Shown piece after piece: positions 48,480-61,557 of a stretch of 64,000 nucleotides of DNA. Position numbers and translations under genes: made by a program. Origin of the DNA: Paracoccus lichenicola (GTDB lineage Bacteria > Pseudomonadota > Alphaproteobacteria > Rhodobacterales > Rhodobacteraceae); contig NZ_WMBT01000004.1 in the NCBI RefSeq assembly GCF_009708075.1, positions 124,001 through 188,000 on the forward strand, read 5' to 3'. Position 1 is the stretch's first letter; each line of letters opens with the position of its first letter. Below the pieces are notes generated by a model. The model was not told where the DNA came from, did not search any database, and was given only the letters and a program-made list of their open reading frames with translations.

Positions 48480-48839
48480 ATGGACGACAATCGGGTCTGG
48501 AACTTCGAGGAAAGCCTGTGGCGCGCCTCGGACGGGCGCTATCACGAACGCGTCGATCCCGAATGCATCATGGCGCTGAGCCACGCGCCCAACCTGTTCG
48601 CGGGCCAAGCCGCCATCGAAGCCGTCAGCGGTACGCCCGAATGGGACGAGGTGACGTTTTCCGACCAGAGCGTCTCGCGCCCCGAGGAAGGGATGATCGT
48701 CATCGGCTATCGCGTCACGGCGGCCAAGGGGGACACGCGCTTCCAGGCGGCCTGCACCTCGGTCTATCGGCGCCGCGGGCATGAGGACTGGACCGTGGTG
48801 CAGCACGCGCAGGTGGCGCTGCCGGGGAACGACGGCTGA
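48480..48839 (+). CDS. SnoaL/DUF4440-type (NTF2-like) protein
   Basis: The 119-residue protein has the NTF2-like cone fold pattern: RYHERVDPECIMALSHAP, then a loop with GQAAIEAVSGTPEWDEV, SVSRPEEGMIVIGYRV and a late AACTSVYRRRG strand. Such proteins include small enzymes and binding proteins with no assigned substrate. AAGGAGGACAGG precedes the ATG. Two related hairpins follow it (48858 and 48974). Confidence 0.8.
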   Translation: MDDNRVWNFEESLWRASDGRYHERVDPECIMALSHAPNLFAGQAAIEAVSGTPEWDEVTFSDQSVSRPEEGMIVIGYRVTAAKGDTRFQAACTSVYRRRGHEDWTVVQHAQVALPGNDG

Positions 48840-48857
48840 TCCCACCGGGAAAGAAGC

Positions 48858-48897
48858 GGCCGGTCCCCAGGAACGCGCGAACATGCGGGGACCGGCC
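48858..48897. terminator. Hairpin 1 of twin hairpins (end of NTF2-like gene)
   Basis: GGCCGGTCCCC pairs with GGGGACCGGCC in a perfect 11-bp stem with the loop AGGAACGCGCGAACATGC, followed on the plus strand by TCTTTCG. It probably terminates the gene at 48480-48839. Confidence 0.7.
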
Positions 48898-48973
48898 TCT
48901 TTCGCACCGATGGGCTGATGCGAAAGTTCGTGCCGCCTGGACCCCGGTCGCGAGGTCCGGCGTTATGATTAAA

Positions 48974-49014
48974 GACCGGCCCCCAGGAACGCGCGAACAG
49001 GACGGGGGCCGGTC
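48974..49014. terminator. Hairpin 2 of twin hairpins (end of ccoP)
   Basis: GACCGGCCCCC pairs with GGGGGCCGGTC, again a perfect 11-bp stem, with a loop AGGAACGCGCGAACAGGAC that repeats most of the loop of hairpin 1. The minus strand follows with TTTAATC, so it probably terminates ccoP. Confidence 0.7.
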
Positions 49015-49067
49015 TCTTTCGCCATGATCGTGGCAAGGCGAAAGACCGGGCGGTCTGGGCGGGGGGG

Positions 49068-50105
49068 TTATTCCCCGCCGCCCAGACCGTGAACATAGGT
49101 GGCGACGGCGCGGATCTCGGCCTCGGACAGGCGCTTGCTCCAGGACGGCATGACGCCATAGGGACCCTCGGTCACGATGCGGGTCAGCGTCTCGTGGTCG
49201 TTGCCATACAGCCAGACGGCATCGGCCAGGTTCGGCGCGCCTTGCGTGCGGTCGCCGGTGCCGTCCTCCATGTGGCAGGCCGCGCAGTTCTCGGCAAAGA
49301 CCTGGGCGCCCGCTGCCGCCTTGCCCGCGTCATGCGGCTGGTCCGACAGCGACAGGACGTGGTTCACGACCTGGTCAATCTGCGTGCGGTCGAGGATCCC
49401 GTCGGTGCCGAAATGCGGCATTTCCGAATAGCGGGTGTCGCCGTCCTGCGGATCGCGGATGCCGTGCTGCAAGGTGGTGTGAATATCCTCCAGCGAGCCG
49501 CCCCACAGCCAGTCGTTGTCCAGCAGGTTGGGATAGCCGCGCGCCCCGCCCGCGCCCGAACCGTGGCACTGCGCGCACCAGGTGCGGAAGATCGCGCCGC
49601 CCGCGTTGCTGGCATAGTTCACCAGTTCGGGGTCGCCGGGGATGGCGGCCAGATCGACGGCGGCCAGGCGGGCCTGGATCGGGGCATTGGCCTGGTCGAA
49701 GCGCGCGATCTCGGCCGCGACCTCCTGGCGGGTGTCGGTGCCCAAAAGGCCCTGGGTCGCCTCGTTGACCAGCGGGATCGCCGGATAGGCCACGACATAG
49801 CCCACCGCCCAGATGATCGTGGCGTAGAAAGTCCACAGCCACCAGCGGGGCATCGGGTTGTCGTATTCCGTGATCCCGTCCCATTCGTGGCCGGTGGACC
49901 CGACCTCTTGCACCAGGCCCTTGCGGGTCTGCTTGCGCATCCGGGGGGCGACCGGCTGGTCGGGCCGGGACCGTTCGGGGATCGCGCCCGCGATCTTGGC
50001 GGCATGTTCGCTGTCGGCGGCGTGCCGCTGGACCTCGAGCCGGTTTTCGGGATTGGCCGGATCCAGACGCGGATCGACGGGCTTGTCCTTGTCGTTGTCG
50101 GCCAT
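49068..50105 (-). CDS. ccoP: cbb3-type cytochrome c oxidase subunit III (CcoP)
   Basis: The 345-residue subunit is a membrane-anchored diheme cytochrome c that passes electrons to the catalytic subunit. A transmembrane helix ([20 protein letters not shown], about 87-106) precedes two c-type heme sites, [12 protein letters not shown] and [13 protein letters not shown], each with a later Met ligand ([16 protein letters not shown]). The start at 50105 overlaps the ccoQ stop as TGATG. It ends the ccoNOQP operon; ccoGHIS assembly genes do not follow. Confidence 0.97.
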   Translation of the reverse strand: MADNDKDKPVDPRLDPANPENRLEVQRHAADSEHAAKIAGAIPERSRPDQPVAPRMRKQTRKGLVQEVGSTGHEWDGITEYDNPMPRWWLWTFYATIIWAVGYVVAYPAIPLVNEATQGLLGTDTRQEVAAEIARFDQANAPIQARLAAVDLAAIPGDPELVNYASNAGGAIFRTWCAQCHGSGAGGARGYPNLLDNDWLWGGSLEDIHTTLQHGIRDPQDGDTRYSEMPHFGTDGILDRTQIDQVVNHVLSLSDQPHDAGKAAAGAQVFAENCAACHMEDGTGDRTQGAPNLADAVWLYGNDHETLTRIVTEGPYGVMPSWSKRLSEAEIRAVATYVHGLGGGE

Positions 50106-50293
50106 CACCGGCCCTCCTTCTCGTCCGCATCGGCGGGTCGGTTCTCGTGCCGGAAGATGCTCTCGGCGGCGTCCTTCTGGGCCTTTCGGGCGCCGGGGCG
50201 GAACACGAAAAGGATCACGCCCACGAAGAACAGCACCAGCAGCAGCAGCGCCCAACTGTCGGCAAGCCCGCGCAGGAAGCTGTAGGTTTCCAT
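50105..50293 (-). CDS. ccoQ: cbb3-type cytochrome oxidase small subunit CcoQ
   Basis: The 62-residue protein has a single transmembrane helix ([18 protein letters not shown]) and a charged C-terminal tail. CcoQ stabilises the cbb3 complex and has been linked to redox signalling to PrrBA/RegBA in Rhodobacter; the second role is not shown here. It lies 10 bases after ccoO and overlaps ccoP by one base. Confidence 0.93.
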   Translation of the reverse strand: METYSFLRGLADSWALLLLVLFFVGVILFVFRPGARKAQKDAAESIFRHENRPADADEKEGR

Positions 50294-50303
50294 GACTGCC
50301 CCC

Positions 50304-51029
50304 TTACCGCGACGCGTCCGGTTCGAAGGTCGAGAAATCGACCATCGTGCCCAGCACCTGCAGATAGGCGATCAGCGCGTCCATTTCCGTCAGCTGCGGC
50401 TGGCGGTCGAAGTTGCGCTGCTGCGCCCCCGGATAGCGTTCCTGCAAGCCTTCCGCATCGGCATTCGGGTTGGCCTGGGCGCGGAAATCCTCGGCCGCGG
50501 CCAGGATCATGTCCTCGGAATAGGGCACGCCGACCAGGGCATCGGTTTCCACGCGGTCCTGGACGTAATCCGGGCCGATGATGCGGTTCATCAGGTGCCC
50601 GTATTGCGGCATGATGGATTCCGGCACCACCGATTGCGGATCGCGCAGGTGGTCCAGGTGCCATTCGTCCGAATAGCGCCCGCCCACCCGGGCCAGATCC
50701 GGCCCGGTGCGCTTGGACCCCCACTGGAACGGGTGGTCGTACATCGATTCCGCCGCCAGCGAGTAATGGCCGTAACGCTCGACCTCGTCGCGCATCGGGC
50801 GGATCATCTGGCTGTGGCAGACATAGCAGCCCTCGCGGACGTAAACGTCGCGCCCGGTCAGTTCCAAGGGCGTGTAGGGGCGGACCCCTTCCACCTTCTC
50901 GATGGTGTTTTCCAGATAGAACAGCGGGGTGATCTGCACGAGGCCGCCGATGGTGACGACCAGGAACGACAGGATCAGCAGAAGCGTCGCGTTCTTTTCA
51001 AGGATCTTGTGTTTTTCAAGAATCTGCAT
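50304..51029 (-). CDS. ccoO: cbb3-type cytochrome c oxidase subunit II (CcoO)
   Basis: The 241-residue monoheme cytochrome c subunit has an N-terminal helix ([19 protein letters not shown]) and the heme site [13 protein letters not shown], with a Met ligand in the [14 protein letters not shown] segment. It accepts electrons from the respiratory chain and hands them to CcoN. The start at 51029 (MQILEKHK) is 13 bases after ccoN; the longer upstream frame is not homologous. Confidence 0.97.
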   Translation of the reverse strand: MQILEKHKILEKNATLLLILSFLVVTIGGLVQITPLFYLENTIEKVEGVRPYTPLELTGRDVYVREGCYVCHSQMIRPMRDEVERYGHYSLAAESMYDHPFQWGSKRTGPDLARVGGRYSDEWHLDHLRDPQSVVPESIMPQYGHLMNRIIGPDYVQDRVETDALVGVPYSEDMILAAAEDFRAQANPNADAEGLQERYPGAQQRNFDRQPQLTEMDALIAYLQVLGTMVDFSTFEPDASR

Positions 51030-51042
51030 GGCTCGCGTTCCC

Positions 51043-52647
51043 TTATTCGGCCGGCACGGCGATTGCCGTCGAATGGGCTTTGGGCTGGCGGGCCACGGTG
51101 GCCCAGAGGTTGTAGGCCATGATGATCCCGCCGGCGAGGTAAAGGACCCCACCCAGGGCACGCACCACGTTCATCGCGAACTTGGCCTGCACGGCGTCGG
51201 CGAAGGCGTTGACCAGGAAGCCCTGGCTGTCCACTTCGCGCCACATCAGGCCTTCCATGATGCCCGACACCCACATGGACGCCGCGTAAAGCACCAGGCC
51301 GATGGTGGCGAGCCAGAAGTGCCACGAGACCAGCGACAGGCTGTAAAGGCGTTCCCGGCCCCACAGGCGCGGCGTCAGGTAGTAAAGCGCGCCGAATGTG
51401 ATCATGCCGTTCCAGCCAAGCGCGCCGGAATGGACGTGGCCGATGGTCCAGTCGGTATAATGGCTCAGCGAGTTGACGGCCTTGATCGACATCATCGGGC
51501 CTTCGAATGTCGCCATGCCGTAGAAGCCGACAGCCACCACCATCATGCGCAGGATCGGGTCGGTGCGCAGCTTGTCCCAGGCACCCGACAGCGTCATCAG
51601 CCCGTTGATCATCCCGCCCCAGGACGGCATCCACAGCATGATCGAGAAGACCATCCCCAGCGTCGAGGCCCAGTCGGGCAGCGCGGTATAATGCAGGTGG
51701 TGCGGACCGGCCCAGATATAGAGGAAGATCAGCGCCCAGAAGTGGATGATCGACAGCTTGTAGCTGTAAACCGGACGCTCGGCCTGCTTCGGGATGAAGT
51801 AGTACATCATCCCCAGGAAACCCGCGGTCAGAAAGAAGCCCACGGCGTTGTGGCCATACCACCACTGCACCATCGCGTCCTGCACGCCCGAGAACACCTG
51901 GACCGACTTCGATCCGAAGATGCTGACGGGGATCGAGATGTTGTTGACGATGTGCAGCATCGCGATGGTCACGATGAAGGCCAGGTAGAACCAGTTGGCG
52001 ACGTAGATATGGGGTTCCTTGCGCTTGATCACGGTGCCCAGGAACACGGCCAGATAGGCCACCCAGACGACCGTCAGCCACCAGTCCACGTACCATTCGG
52101 GCTCGGCGTATTCCTTGGACTGCGTGGCGCCCGCGATGTACCCGGTCGCGGCCAGCACGATGAACAGGTTATAGCCCCAGAACACGAACCACGCCAGGTT
52201 CCCGCCCCACAGCCGCGCCGCGCTCGTGCGCTGCACCACATAGAACGAGGTCGCGATCAGCGCGTTGCCGCCAAAGGCGAAGATCACCGCGCTGGTGTGC
52301 AGCGGGCGCAGCTTGCCGAAGTTGGTATAGCCCTGCGTCAGGTCCGACAGGTTCAGCGCCGGAAAGGCCAGCTGGAAGGCGATGACCACGCCCACCAGGA
52401 AACCGACCACCCCCCAGAACGCCGTGGCCGCGACCCCGAAGCGGACCACATCGTCCATGTATTGCGAGGTATCGACCGCGCGCACCGGCTCATCGACCCG
52501 GCGCAAGGCCCAGACGAACATCCCCGCCGCCACCAGCATGACGACCAGGGCATTGACCATATAGGCCGGATCGCGCGCCAGATTGGCGGCGATCGCGGCT
52601 GCCAGGGCAATGACCCCCAGCAAGATCAGCTTCACGTAATTCCACAT
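51043..52647 (-). CDS. ccoN: cbb3-type cytochrome c oxidase catalytic subunit I (CcoN)
   Basis: The 534-residue heme-copper oxidase has about 12 helices with the conserved His in [38 protein letters not shown] and [13 protein letters not shown], the heme b and b3-CuB ligands. The cbb3 oxidase works at low oxygen and pumps protons. Two FNR-type sites lie upstream, shared with uspA, so it is probably activated by an oxygen-sensing FnrP-like regulator. The start at 52647 is preceded by a modest purine-rich site. Confidence 0.97.
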   Translation of the reverse strand: MWNYVKLILLGVIALAAAIAANLARDPAYMVNALVVMLVAAGMFVWALRRVDEPVRAVDTSQYMDDVVRFGVAATAFWGVVGFLVGVVIAFQLAFPALNLSDLTQGYTNFGKLRPLHTSAVIFAFGGNALIATSFYVVQRTSAARLWGGNLAWFVFWGYNLFIVLAATGYIAGATQSKEYAEPEWYVDWWLTVVWVAYLAVFLGTVIKRKEPHIYVANWFYLAFIVTIAMLHIVNNISIPVSIFGSKSVQVFSGVQDAMVQWWYGHNAVGFFLTAGFLGMMYYFIPKQAERPVYSYKLSIIHFWALIFLYIWAGPHHLHYTALPDWASTLGMVFSIMLWMPSWGGMINGLMTLSGAWDKLRTDPILRMMVVAVGFYGMATFEGPMMSIKAVNSLSHYTDWTIGHVHSGALGWNGMITFGALYYLTPRLWGRERLYSLSLVSWHFWLATIGLVLYAASMWVSGIMEGLMWREVDSQGFLVNAFADAVQAKFAMNVVRALGGVLYLAGGIIMAYNLWATVARQPKAHSTAIAVPAE

Positions 52648-52752
52648 GGCTTCTATCCGCGTTCCTTCATCAAAGGTGCCAAGCAGCACGAATCGCCGCC
52701 AGGAAGGCCTCCTTGTTGGTGTCGGGCATACGGTTCCCGGGCACACGGAACC

Positions 52753-52766
52753 TTGATCTGCGTCAA
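52753..52766. promoter_or_regulatory. FNR box 1 between ccoN and uspA
   Basis: TTGATCTGCGTCAA is an exact TTGAT-N4-GTCAA FNR/Anr-type site. It lies 106 bases upstream of the ccoN start, so a transcript starting near 52718 would place it at the usual -41.5 position. Confidence 0.85.
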
Positions 52767-52776
52767 ATCGAGGGGT

Positions 52777-52790
52777 TTGATTCCGATCAA
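52777..52790. promoter_or_regulatory. FNR box 2 between ccoN and uspA
   Basis: TTGATTCCGATCAA is a perfect TTGAT-N4-ATCAA palindrome, 24 bases from box 1 centre to centre. It fits -41.5 for a uspA transcript starting near 52825. Confidence 0.85.
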
Positions 52791-52846
52791 GGCCAGGGAG
52801 CGGCCAATCCGCCATCCTGGTCCCGACCTGACCAGAGGAGTCCGTC

Positions 52847-53683
52847 ATGGGTTACAAGAGCATCCTCACCATCCTGTCCGACGAGCGGCAGCTGCCCCAG
52901 CTTGACGCGGCGGCGGCGCTGGCCGCGCGCGAGGACGGCCACCTGTCGGTGCTGAGCCTGGGTCTCGACCACACGCAGGTGGGCTATTACTTTCCGGGCG
53001 GCACGCCCTATGCCTTCCAGGACGCCATCGACATGGCGATGGAGGCGGCCGAATCGCTGGACCAGACGGTGCGCCAGCATCTGGCGCGCTTTTCCGACCT
53101 GCGCTGGTCGTCCGAGGCCGCGGTGGCGCAGATCGGCGGCATCTCGAACCTCGTGGGGATGCGGGCGCGCTTTTCCGACCTGACCGTTCTGGCCCGTCCC
53201 TATGGCAAGGACGCCCCCGGCGAGGCCGAGGCCGTGGTCGAGGCCGCGCTGTTCGAGGGCGGCTGCCCCGTTCTGGTCCTGCCCGGCACCGATCTGCCCG
53301 CCCATCCGCCGCAAAAGGTGCTGGTGGCCTGGAACCAGTCGCTCGAGGCCCTGGCGGCCGTGCGCCGCGCCCTGCCCTTGCTGCAGGCGGCGAAATCGGT
53401 CGAGATCACCATCATCGACCCCCGCCGCAGCGCCGACGGATCGGAACCCGGCGCGCCCCTGACGCAGATGCTGACGCGCCACGGCGTTCATGCCGACATC
53501 GCCGTGCTGGCCCGCACGGCGGCCACCGTTAGCGAAGAGTTGAACCGCCGCGCCACGGAAATCGCCGCCGACCTGGTGGTGATGGGCGCCTATGGCCATT
53601 CCCGCTTCCGCCAGGCGATCCTGGGCGGGGCCACGCGCAACATGCTGGAAAAGGCGCGCGTGCCGGTGTTCATGGCGCGGTGA
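52847..53683 (+). CDS. Universal stress protein (tandem UspA domains)
   Basis: The 278-residue protein has two Usp domains: the first (1-140) lacks the ATP-binding signature, and the second (about 160-278) ends in [20 protein letters not shown], which matches the G-2x-G-9x-G(S/T/N) ATP-binding motif. It probably supports survival under oxygen limitation. AGAGGAGTCCGTC precedes the ATG. It is divergent from ccoN, sharing the two FNR boxes. The P. denitrificans cco locus has an equivalent Usp gene as I recall. Confidence 0.93.
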   Translation: MGYKSILTILSDERQLPQLDAAAALAAREDGHLSVLSLGLDHTQVGYYFPGGTPYAFQDAIDMAMEAAESLDQTVRQHLARFSDLRWSSEAAVAQIGGISNLVGMRARFSDLTVLARPYGKDAPGEAEAVVEAALFEGGCPVLVLPGTDLPAHPPQKVLVAWNQSLEALAAVRRALPLLQAAKSVEITIIDPRRSADGSEPGAPLTQMLTRHGVHADIAVLARTAATVSEELNRRATEIAADLVVMGAYGHSRFRQAILGGATRNMLEKARVPVFMAR

Positions 53684-53698
53684 GCGGGGAACGTGGTC

Positions 53699-53899
53699 TG
53701 GCGAAGGCCATCGCCTTCGCCACGGTGCGCCCTATCCACCGGAACCGCCGGGCCTCAAAGGCCCGGCCAGCGCCCGCCCCGCCCCCAGGCGGGCGCTTAC
53801 ACGCCCCCCTCGGGTCGGGCGCCGGCCTTCCGTGGTCTTTGGCGTTACCGTCTTTTGTGGCACCGTCGCGTGGCGGGCGGGGGAAACACATGTGTTTCC
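53699..53899. repeat. Hairpin-rich intergenic mosaic between uspA and mtaB
   Basis: Four perfect inverted repeats lie in 200 bases: TGGCGAAGGC/GCCTTCGCCA (53699-53722), GCCGGGCC/GGCCCGGC (53747-53767), AGCGCCCGCC/GGCGGGCGCT (53769-53797), and the 18-base palindrome GGAAACACATGTGTTTCC (53882-53899). One or more may terminate the convergent genes; the rest have no obvious function. Confidence 0.6.
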
Positions 53900-53927
53900 T
53901 GATCCCGCCCGGCTCAAGCAGCGCATC

Positions 53928-55181
53928 TCAGGCGACCAGCCGCGCCCCGTCATAGCCCGCGATGCGCAGGTCCATCAGCGCGCCTTCCGGCTGGTCGCTG
54001 GCAAAGGCCACCTCGGTGAACTGCTCGGTCCGGCCCAGGCGGGGGCCTTCGGTCAGCACGCGATGGGTCCGGCCCACCTGCCCCTCCAGATGCGCACGCA
54101 GCGCGGCATCGCCTGCCGCACGCAGCCGGGCGGCGCGGTCGCGGATCACCGGGCCTTTCACCGCAGGCATCCGCGCGGCGGGCGTCCCCTTGCGGGGCGA
54201 GAACGGAAAGACATGCAGGAAGGTCAGCCCGCAATCGCCCACCAGCCTGACGCTGTTCTCGAACATCGCGTCGGTTTCCGTGGGAAAGCCCGCGATTATG
54301 TCGGCGCCGAAGACGATGTCGGGGCGCAGCCGCCGCGCCTCCTCGCAGAACCGGATCGCGTCGTCGCGCCCGTGGCGGCGCTTCATCCGCTTCAGGATCA
54401 TGTCGTCGCCCGCCTGCAAGGACAGGTGCAGATGCGGCATCAGGCGAGGTTCGGTGGCGATGGCCCCCATCAGGTTCTCGTCCGCCTCGATGCTGTCGAT
54501 GCTGCTGATGCGCAGGCGCGGCAGGTCCGGGACCAGCCGCAGGATCCGCATCACCAGATCGCCCAGCCGAGGCGTCCCCGGCAGGTCCGCGCCCCAGCTG
54601 GTCAGGTCCACGCCGGTCAGCACGACCTCGTTGAAGCCGCGACCCACCAGGCGCTTGATCTGTTCCACCACCACGCCCGCAGGCACCGACCGCGAATTGC
54701 CCCGGCCATAGGGGATGATGCAGAAGGTGCAGCGATGGTCGCAGCCGTTCTGCACCTGGACATAGGCGCGATGGCGGCCAAAGCCGTCGATCAGGTGCCC
54801 GGCCGTTTCGCGCACCGACATGATGTCATCGACGCGGATCTTCTCGGTTTCCCCGATCAAGTCGGGCGCGCGCAGGCCGGCCCAGGTTTCCGGCTGCATC
54901 TTCTCGTGGTTGCCGATGACGCGCGTCACCTCGGGCATGGCGGCGAAGGTTTCCGGCTCGGTCTGGGCCGCGCAGCCGGTCACGATCACCGGCGCGCCGG
55001 GGTTTTCGCGCGCCAGGCGGCGGATTTCCTGGCGGGCCTTGCGCACGGCCTCGGCGGTGACGGCGCAGGTGTTGACGACCACGGCCCCGGACAGGCCCGC
55101 GGCCTCGGCCATCTCGCGCATCGCCTCGGTTTCATAGGCGTTGAGGCGGCAGCCCAGCGTGGAAAAGACGGGCGCGGTCAT
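53928..55181 (-). CDS. mtaB: tRNA threonylcarbamoyladenosine methylthiotransferase MtaB
   Basis: The 417-residue radical-SAM enzyme adds a methylthio group to t6A37 of tRNAs. N-terminal cluster Cys lie in STLGCRLNAYE, NTCAVTAEA and VTGCAAQTEP; the radical-SAM motif is NGCDHRCTFCIIPYGRG. A TRAM-like domain ends the protein. MtaB rather than MiaB is chosen because of GCRLNAYETEAM. Start at 55181 overlaps dapF by four bases (ATGA). The other family member in the window is miaB at 45.8 kb. Confidence 0.93.
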   Translation of the reverse strand: MTAPVFSTLGCRLNAYETEAMREMAEAAGLSGAVVVNTCAVTAEAVRKARQEIRRLARENPGAPVIVTGCAAQTEPETFAAMPEVTRVIGNHEKMQPETWAGLRAPDLIGETEKIRVDDIMSVRETAGHLIDGFGRHRAYVQVQNGCDHRCTFCIIPYGRGNSRSVPAGVVVEQIKRLVGRGFNEVVLTGVDLTSWGADLPGTPRLGDLVMRILRLVPDLPRLRISSIDSIEADENLMGAIATEPRLMPHLHLSLQAGDDMILKRMKRRHGRDDAIRFCEEARRLRPDIVFGADIIAGFPTETDAMFENSVRLVGDCGLTFLHVFPFSPRKGTPAARMPAVKGPVIRDRAARLRAAGDAALRAHLEGQVGRTHRVLTEGPRLGRTEQFTEVAFASDQPEGALMDLRIAGYDGARLVA

Positions 55182-56008
55182 TGGGACAGCCATTCCGGGG
55201 TCAGCACGCCCGAAAAGACATGCGCCGTCGGCCCCTCCATCCAGACGCCATCGTCGCGCCAGTCGATCAGCAGCGCGCCGCCCGGCACGTTCACCCTGAC
55301 CCGCCGCCCGGTCAGCCCGCGCCGGGCCGCGGCCACGGCAGCGGCGCAGGAACACGACCCCGAGGCTAGCGTCGGCCCCGTCCCGCGTTCCCAGATGCGC
55401 AGGATAATCTCGTCACGCGAGACGATCTGAACCACCTCGACATTGGCGCGCTGCGGGTAAAGCGGGTGATGCTCCATCGCGGGGCCGAAGGTTGCCAGAT
55501 CGACCGAGGCCGCGTCCTCCACGAAGAACGTGACATGCGGATTGCCCATGCCGGTCGCCGCCGGATCGCCGTCAATGGGTAGGCGGTCGATGTCCACGTC
55601 CCGCGCCAGGGGAATCGCCCGCCAGTCCAGCACCGGCGGTCCCATGTTGATCCGCGTCAGGCCACCGCCCGCATCCTCGGCCAGCAGCACCGCGTGATCG
55701 GTCCGCAGGCTCAGCCGGTCGCGGCCGGTTTCATCCATCACGAACCGCGCGATGCAGCGCGTGGCGTTGCCGCAAGCCGCGCTGACCGACCCGTCCGCGT
55801 TCCAGAACCGCAGCCGCACATCGGCGCGATCGTCCGTTTCGACCGTCGCCAACTGGTCGAACCCCACCCCGCGATGGCGGTCGGCCATGCGCGCGATCAC
55901 GCCTGCGGACGGCGGCTTGCCACCGGCGCGCAGATCCAGGACGACGAAATCGTTGCCAAGCCCATGCATCTTCATGAAGGGCAGGCCGGGGGCGGGATTG
56001 CTGTTCAT
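55178..56008 (-). CDS. dapF: Diaminopimelate epimerase
   Basis: The 276-residue enzyme interconverts LL- and meso-diaminopimelate for lysine and peptidoglycan synthesis. It has MKMHGLGNDFVVLD, WNADGSVSAACGNATRCIA with the first catalytic Cys (Cys79), and GMGNPHVTFFV. At the second catalytic position, where the canonical motif is ACGSGA, it reads LASGSCSCAA (Ser216; Cys219 and Cys221 follow). AGGACGGGC precedes the ATG. It overlaps mtaB by four bases. Confidence 0.92.
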   Translation of the reverse strand: MNSNPAPGLPFMKMHGLGNDFVVLDLRAGGKPPSAGVIARMADRHRGVGFDQLATVETDDRADVRLRFWNADGSVSAACGNATRCIARFVMDETGRDRLSLRTDHAVLLAEDAGGGLTRINMGPPVLDWRAIPLARDVDIDRLPIDGDPAATGMGNPHVTFFVEDAASVDLATFGPAMEHHPLYPQRANVEVVQIVSRDEIILRIWERGTGPTLASGSCSCAAAVAAARRGLTGRRVRVNVPGGALLIDWRDDGVWMEGPTAHVFSGVLTPEWLSQ

Positions 56009-56103
56009 GCCCGTCCTATAAGGCCTGCCGGAAATTTCCGCCAGTCCCGCCGACTTTTCCGCTTGACGCCCCGGGCCACCCCCCCTAGTAAGCCCCCCAT
56101 GTT

Positions 56104-56179
56104 GGGCCCATAGCTCAGTTGGTAGAGCAACTGACTTTTAATCAGTGGGTCACAGGTTCGAATCCTGTTGGGCTCACCA
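56104..56179 (+). tRNA. tRNA-Lys (anticodon TTT)
   Basis: Cloverleaf with acceptor GGGCCCA/TGGGCTC (one G-T pair), D arm GCTC..GAGC, anticodon arm CTGA-CTTTTAA-TCAG giving anticodon TTT, T arm ACAGG-TTCGAAT-CCTGT and encoded CCA. Total 76 nt. Confidence 0.97.
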
Positions 56180-56192
56180 TCATCAAATCAAG

Positions 56193-56225
56193 GGCCTGGG
56201 CCGAAAAGCCCGGGTCTTTCTTTTT
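56193..56225 (+). terminator. Terminator of tRNA-Lys
   Basis: CCTGGGC pairs with GCCCGGG (one T-G pair) around a 6-base loop, followed by TCTTTCTTTTT. Confidence 0.85.
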
Positions 56226-56268
56226 GTCCCCTTGCCAGCCGCTTGACCCCTGCCCGCCCCATGCAAAC

Positions 56269-56290
56269 GGGCGCGCATCGCTGCGCGCCC
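56269..56290 (-). terminator. Terminator of the glt operon
   Basis: GGGCGCGCA pairs with TGCGCGCCC, a perfect 9-bp stem with a 4-base loop, 24 bases after the gltB stop; on the minus strand it is followed by GTTTG. Confidence 0.7.
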
Positions 56291-56314
56291 GGCATGGGTT
56301 CCGCAGGGTCCGGC

Positions 56315-60853
<4,539 letters not shown>

Positions 60854-60855
60854 CG

Positions 60856-61548
60856 TCAGGCCCTTTCGTGCAGAAGCTGCGTCAGCAACTGATCGCAGTC
60901 GAATTGCGGTTCGGTGTCCCCGAAGCCTTCCTCGCCCGGAAAGGCGAAGGTGACGGGGCTGTCGTTGGTTTCCTGGCGCTGCCCGGTCCAGTCGGACTGC
61001 GTCTCGATGCCGCCGTAAAATCGGGCGGCCTTGCGGCTGATAAACTGCTGGCCGGTGCGTTCGATCAGCAATTCGCCATCCGCGCCATAGGTCTTCAGCT
61101 GAAAGCGCGTGACCTCCAGCGCCTCGCCGTCGATGGCGACCGTCTCGCCGGTCAGGATGTCCTGGCCCACGTGGCGCAGGCGCTCGCCGGTGTTCGATTC
61201 GGTCCAGAAGTCGAAATCGTCCCGGCCGGTTTCCAGCAGCGTCTTGAAGCTGGCGTGGTCCTTGGACCGCTCGACCAGGAAATCGGCCAGGCCGGTGTTC
61301 GGGTCGCTGCTTTCGACCCAGCGGGTCTCGGCGTCGATGCGCGACAGGTGGCGCAGGCCATCCTTGCCAAAGACCGCGCTGCGCTGGTCGCCCGCCGGGT
61401 CGGCCTTGCAGCTGTAATACTGCACGACCGAACAGCCGCGGTTCTGCCCCGTCGATTGCAGCTGGCAGCCCTGCGGCGGGGTGAAGCTGGCGGCATGGCC
61501 GGCGGATGCGGCCAGGGCCAGCCCCAGGGACAGGGTGATCCGCAGCAT
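60856..61548 (-). CDS. Secreted unknown protein inside the glt operon
   Basis: The 230-residue product starts with a signal peptide (LRITLSLGLALAASAGHAA) and is unrecognised beyond that. The mature region is polar and likely globular, with Cys pairs (GCQLQSTGQNRGCS, YYSCKADP) that may form disulfides in the periplasm. The start at 61548 follows AGGGG; a GTG one codon upstream is possible. It is nine bases after gltD and two before gltB, so it must be co-expressed with glutamate synthase. Why an exported protein is placed there is unclear. Confidence 0.8.
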   Translation of the reverse strand: MLRITLSLGLALAASAGHAASFTPPQGCQLQSTGQNRGCSVVQYYSCKADPAGDQRSAVFGKDGLRHLSRIDAETRWVESSDPNTGLADFLVERSKDHASFKTLLETGRDDFDFWTESNTGERLRHVGQDILTGETVAIDGEALEVTRFQLKTYGADGELLIERTGQQFISRKAARFYGGIETQSDWTGQRQETNDSPVTFAFPGEEGFGDTEPQFDCDQLLTQLLHERA

Positions 61549-61557
61549 CACGAACCC

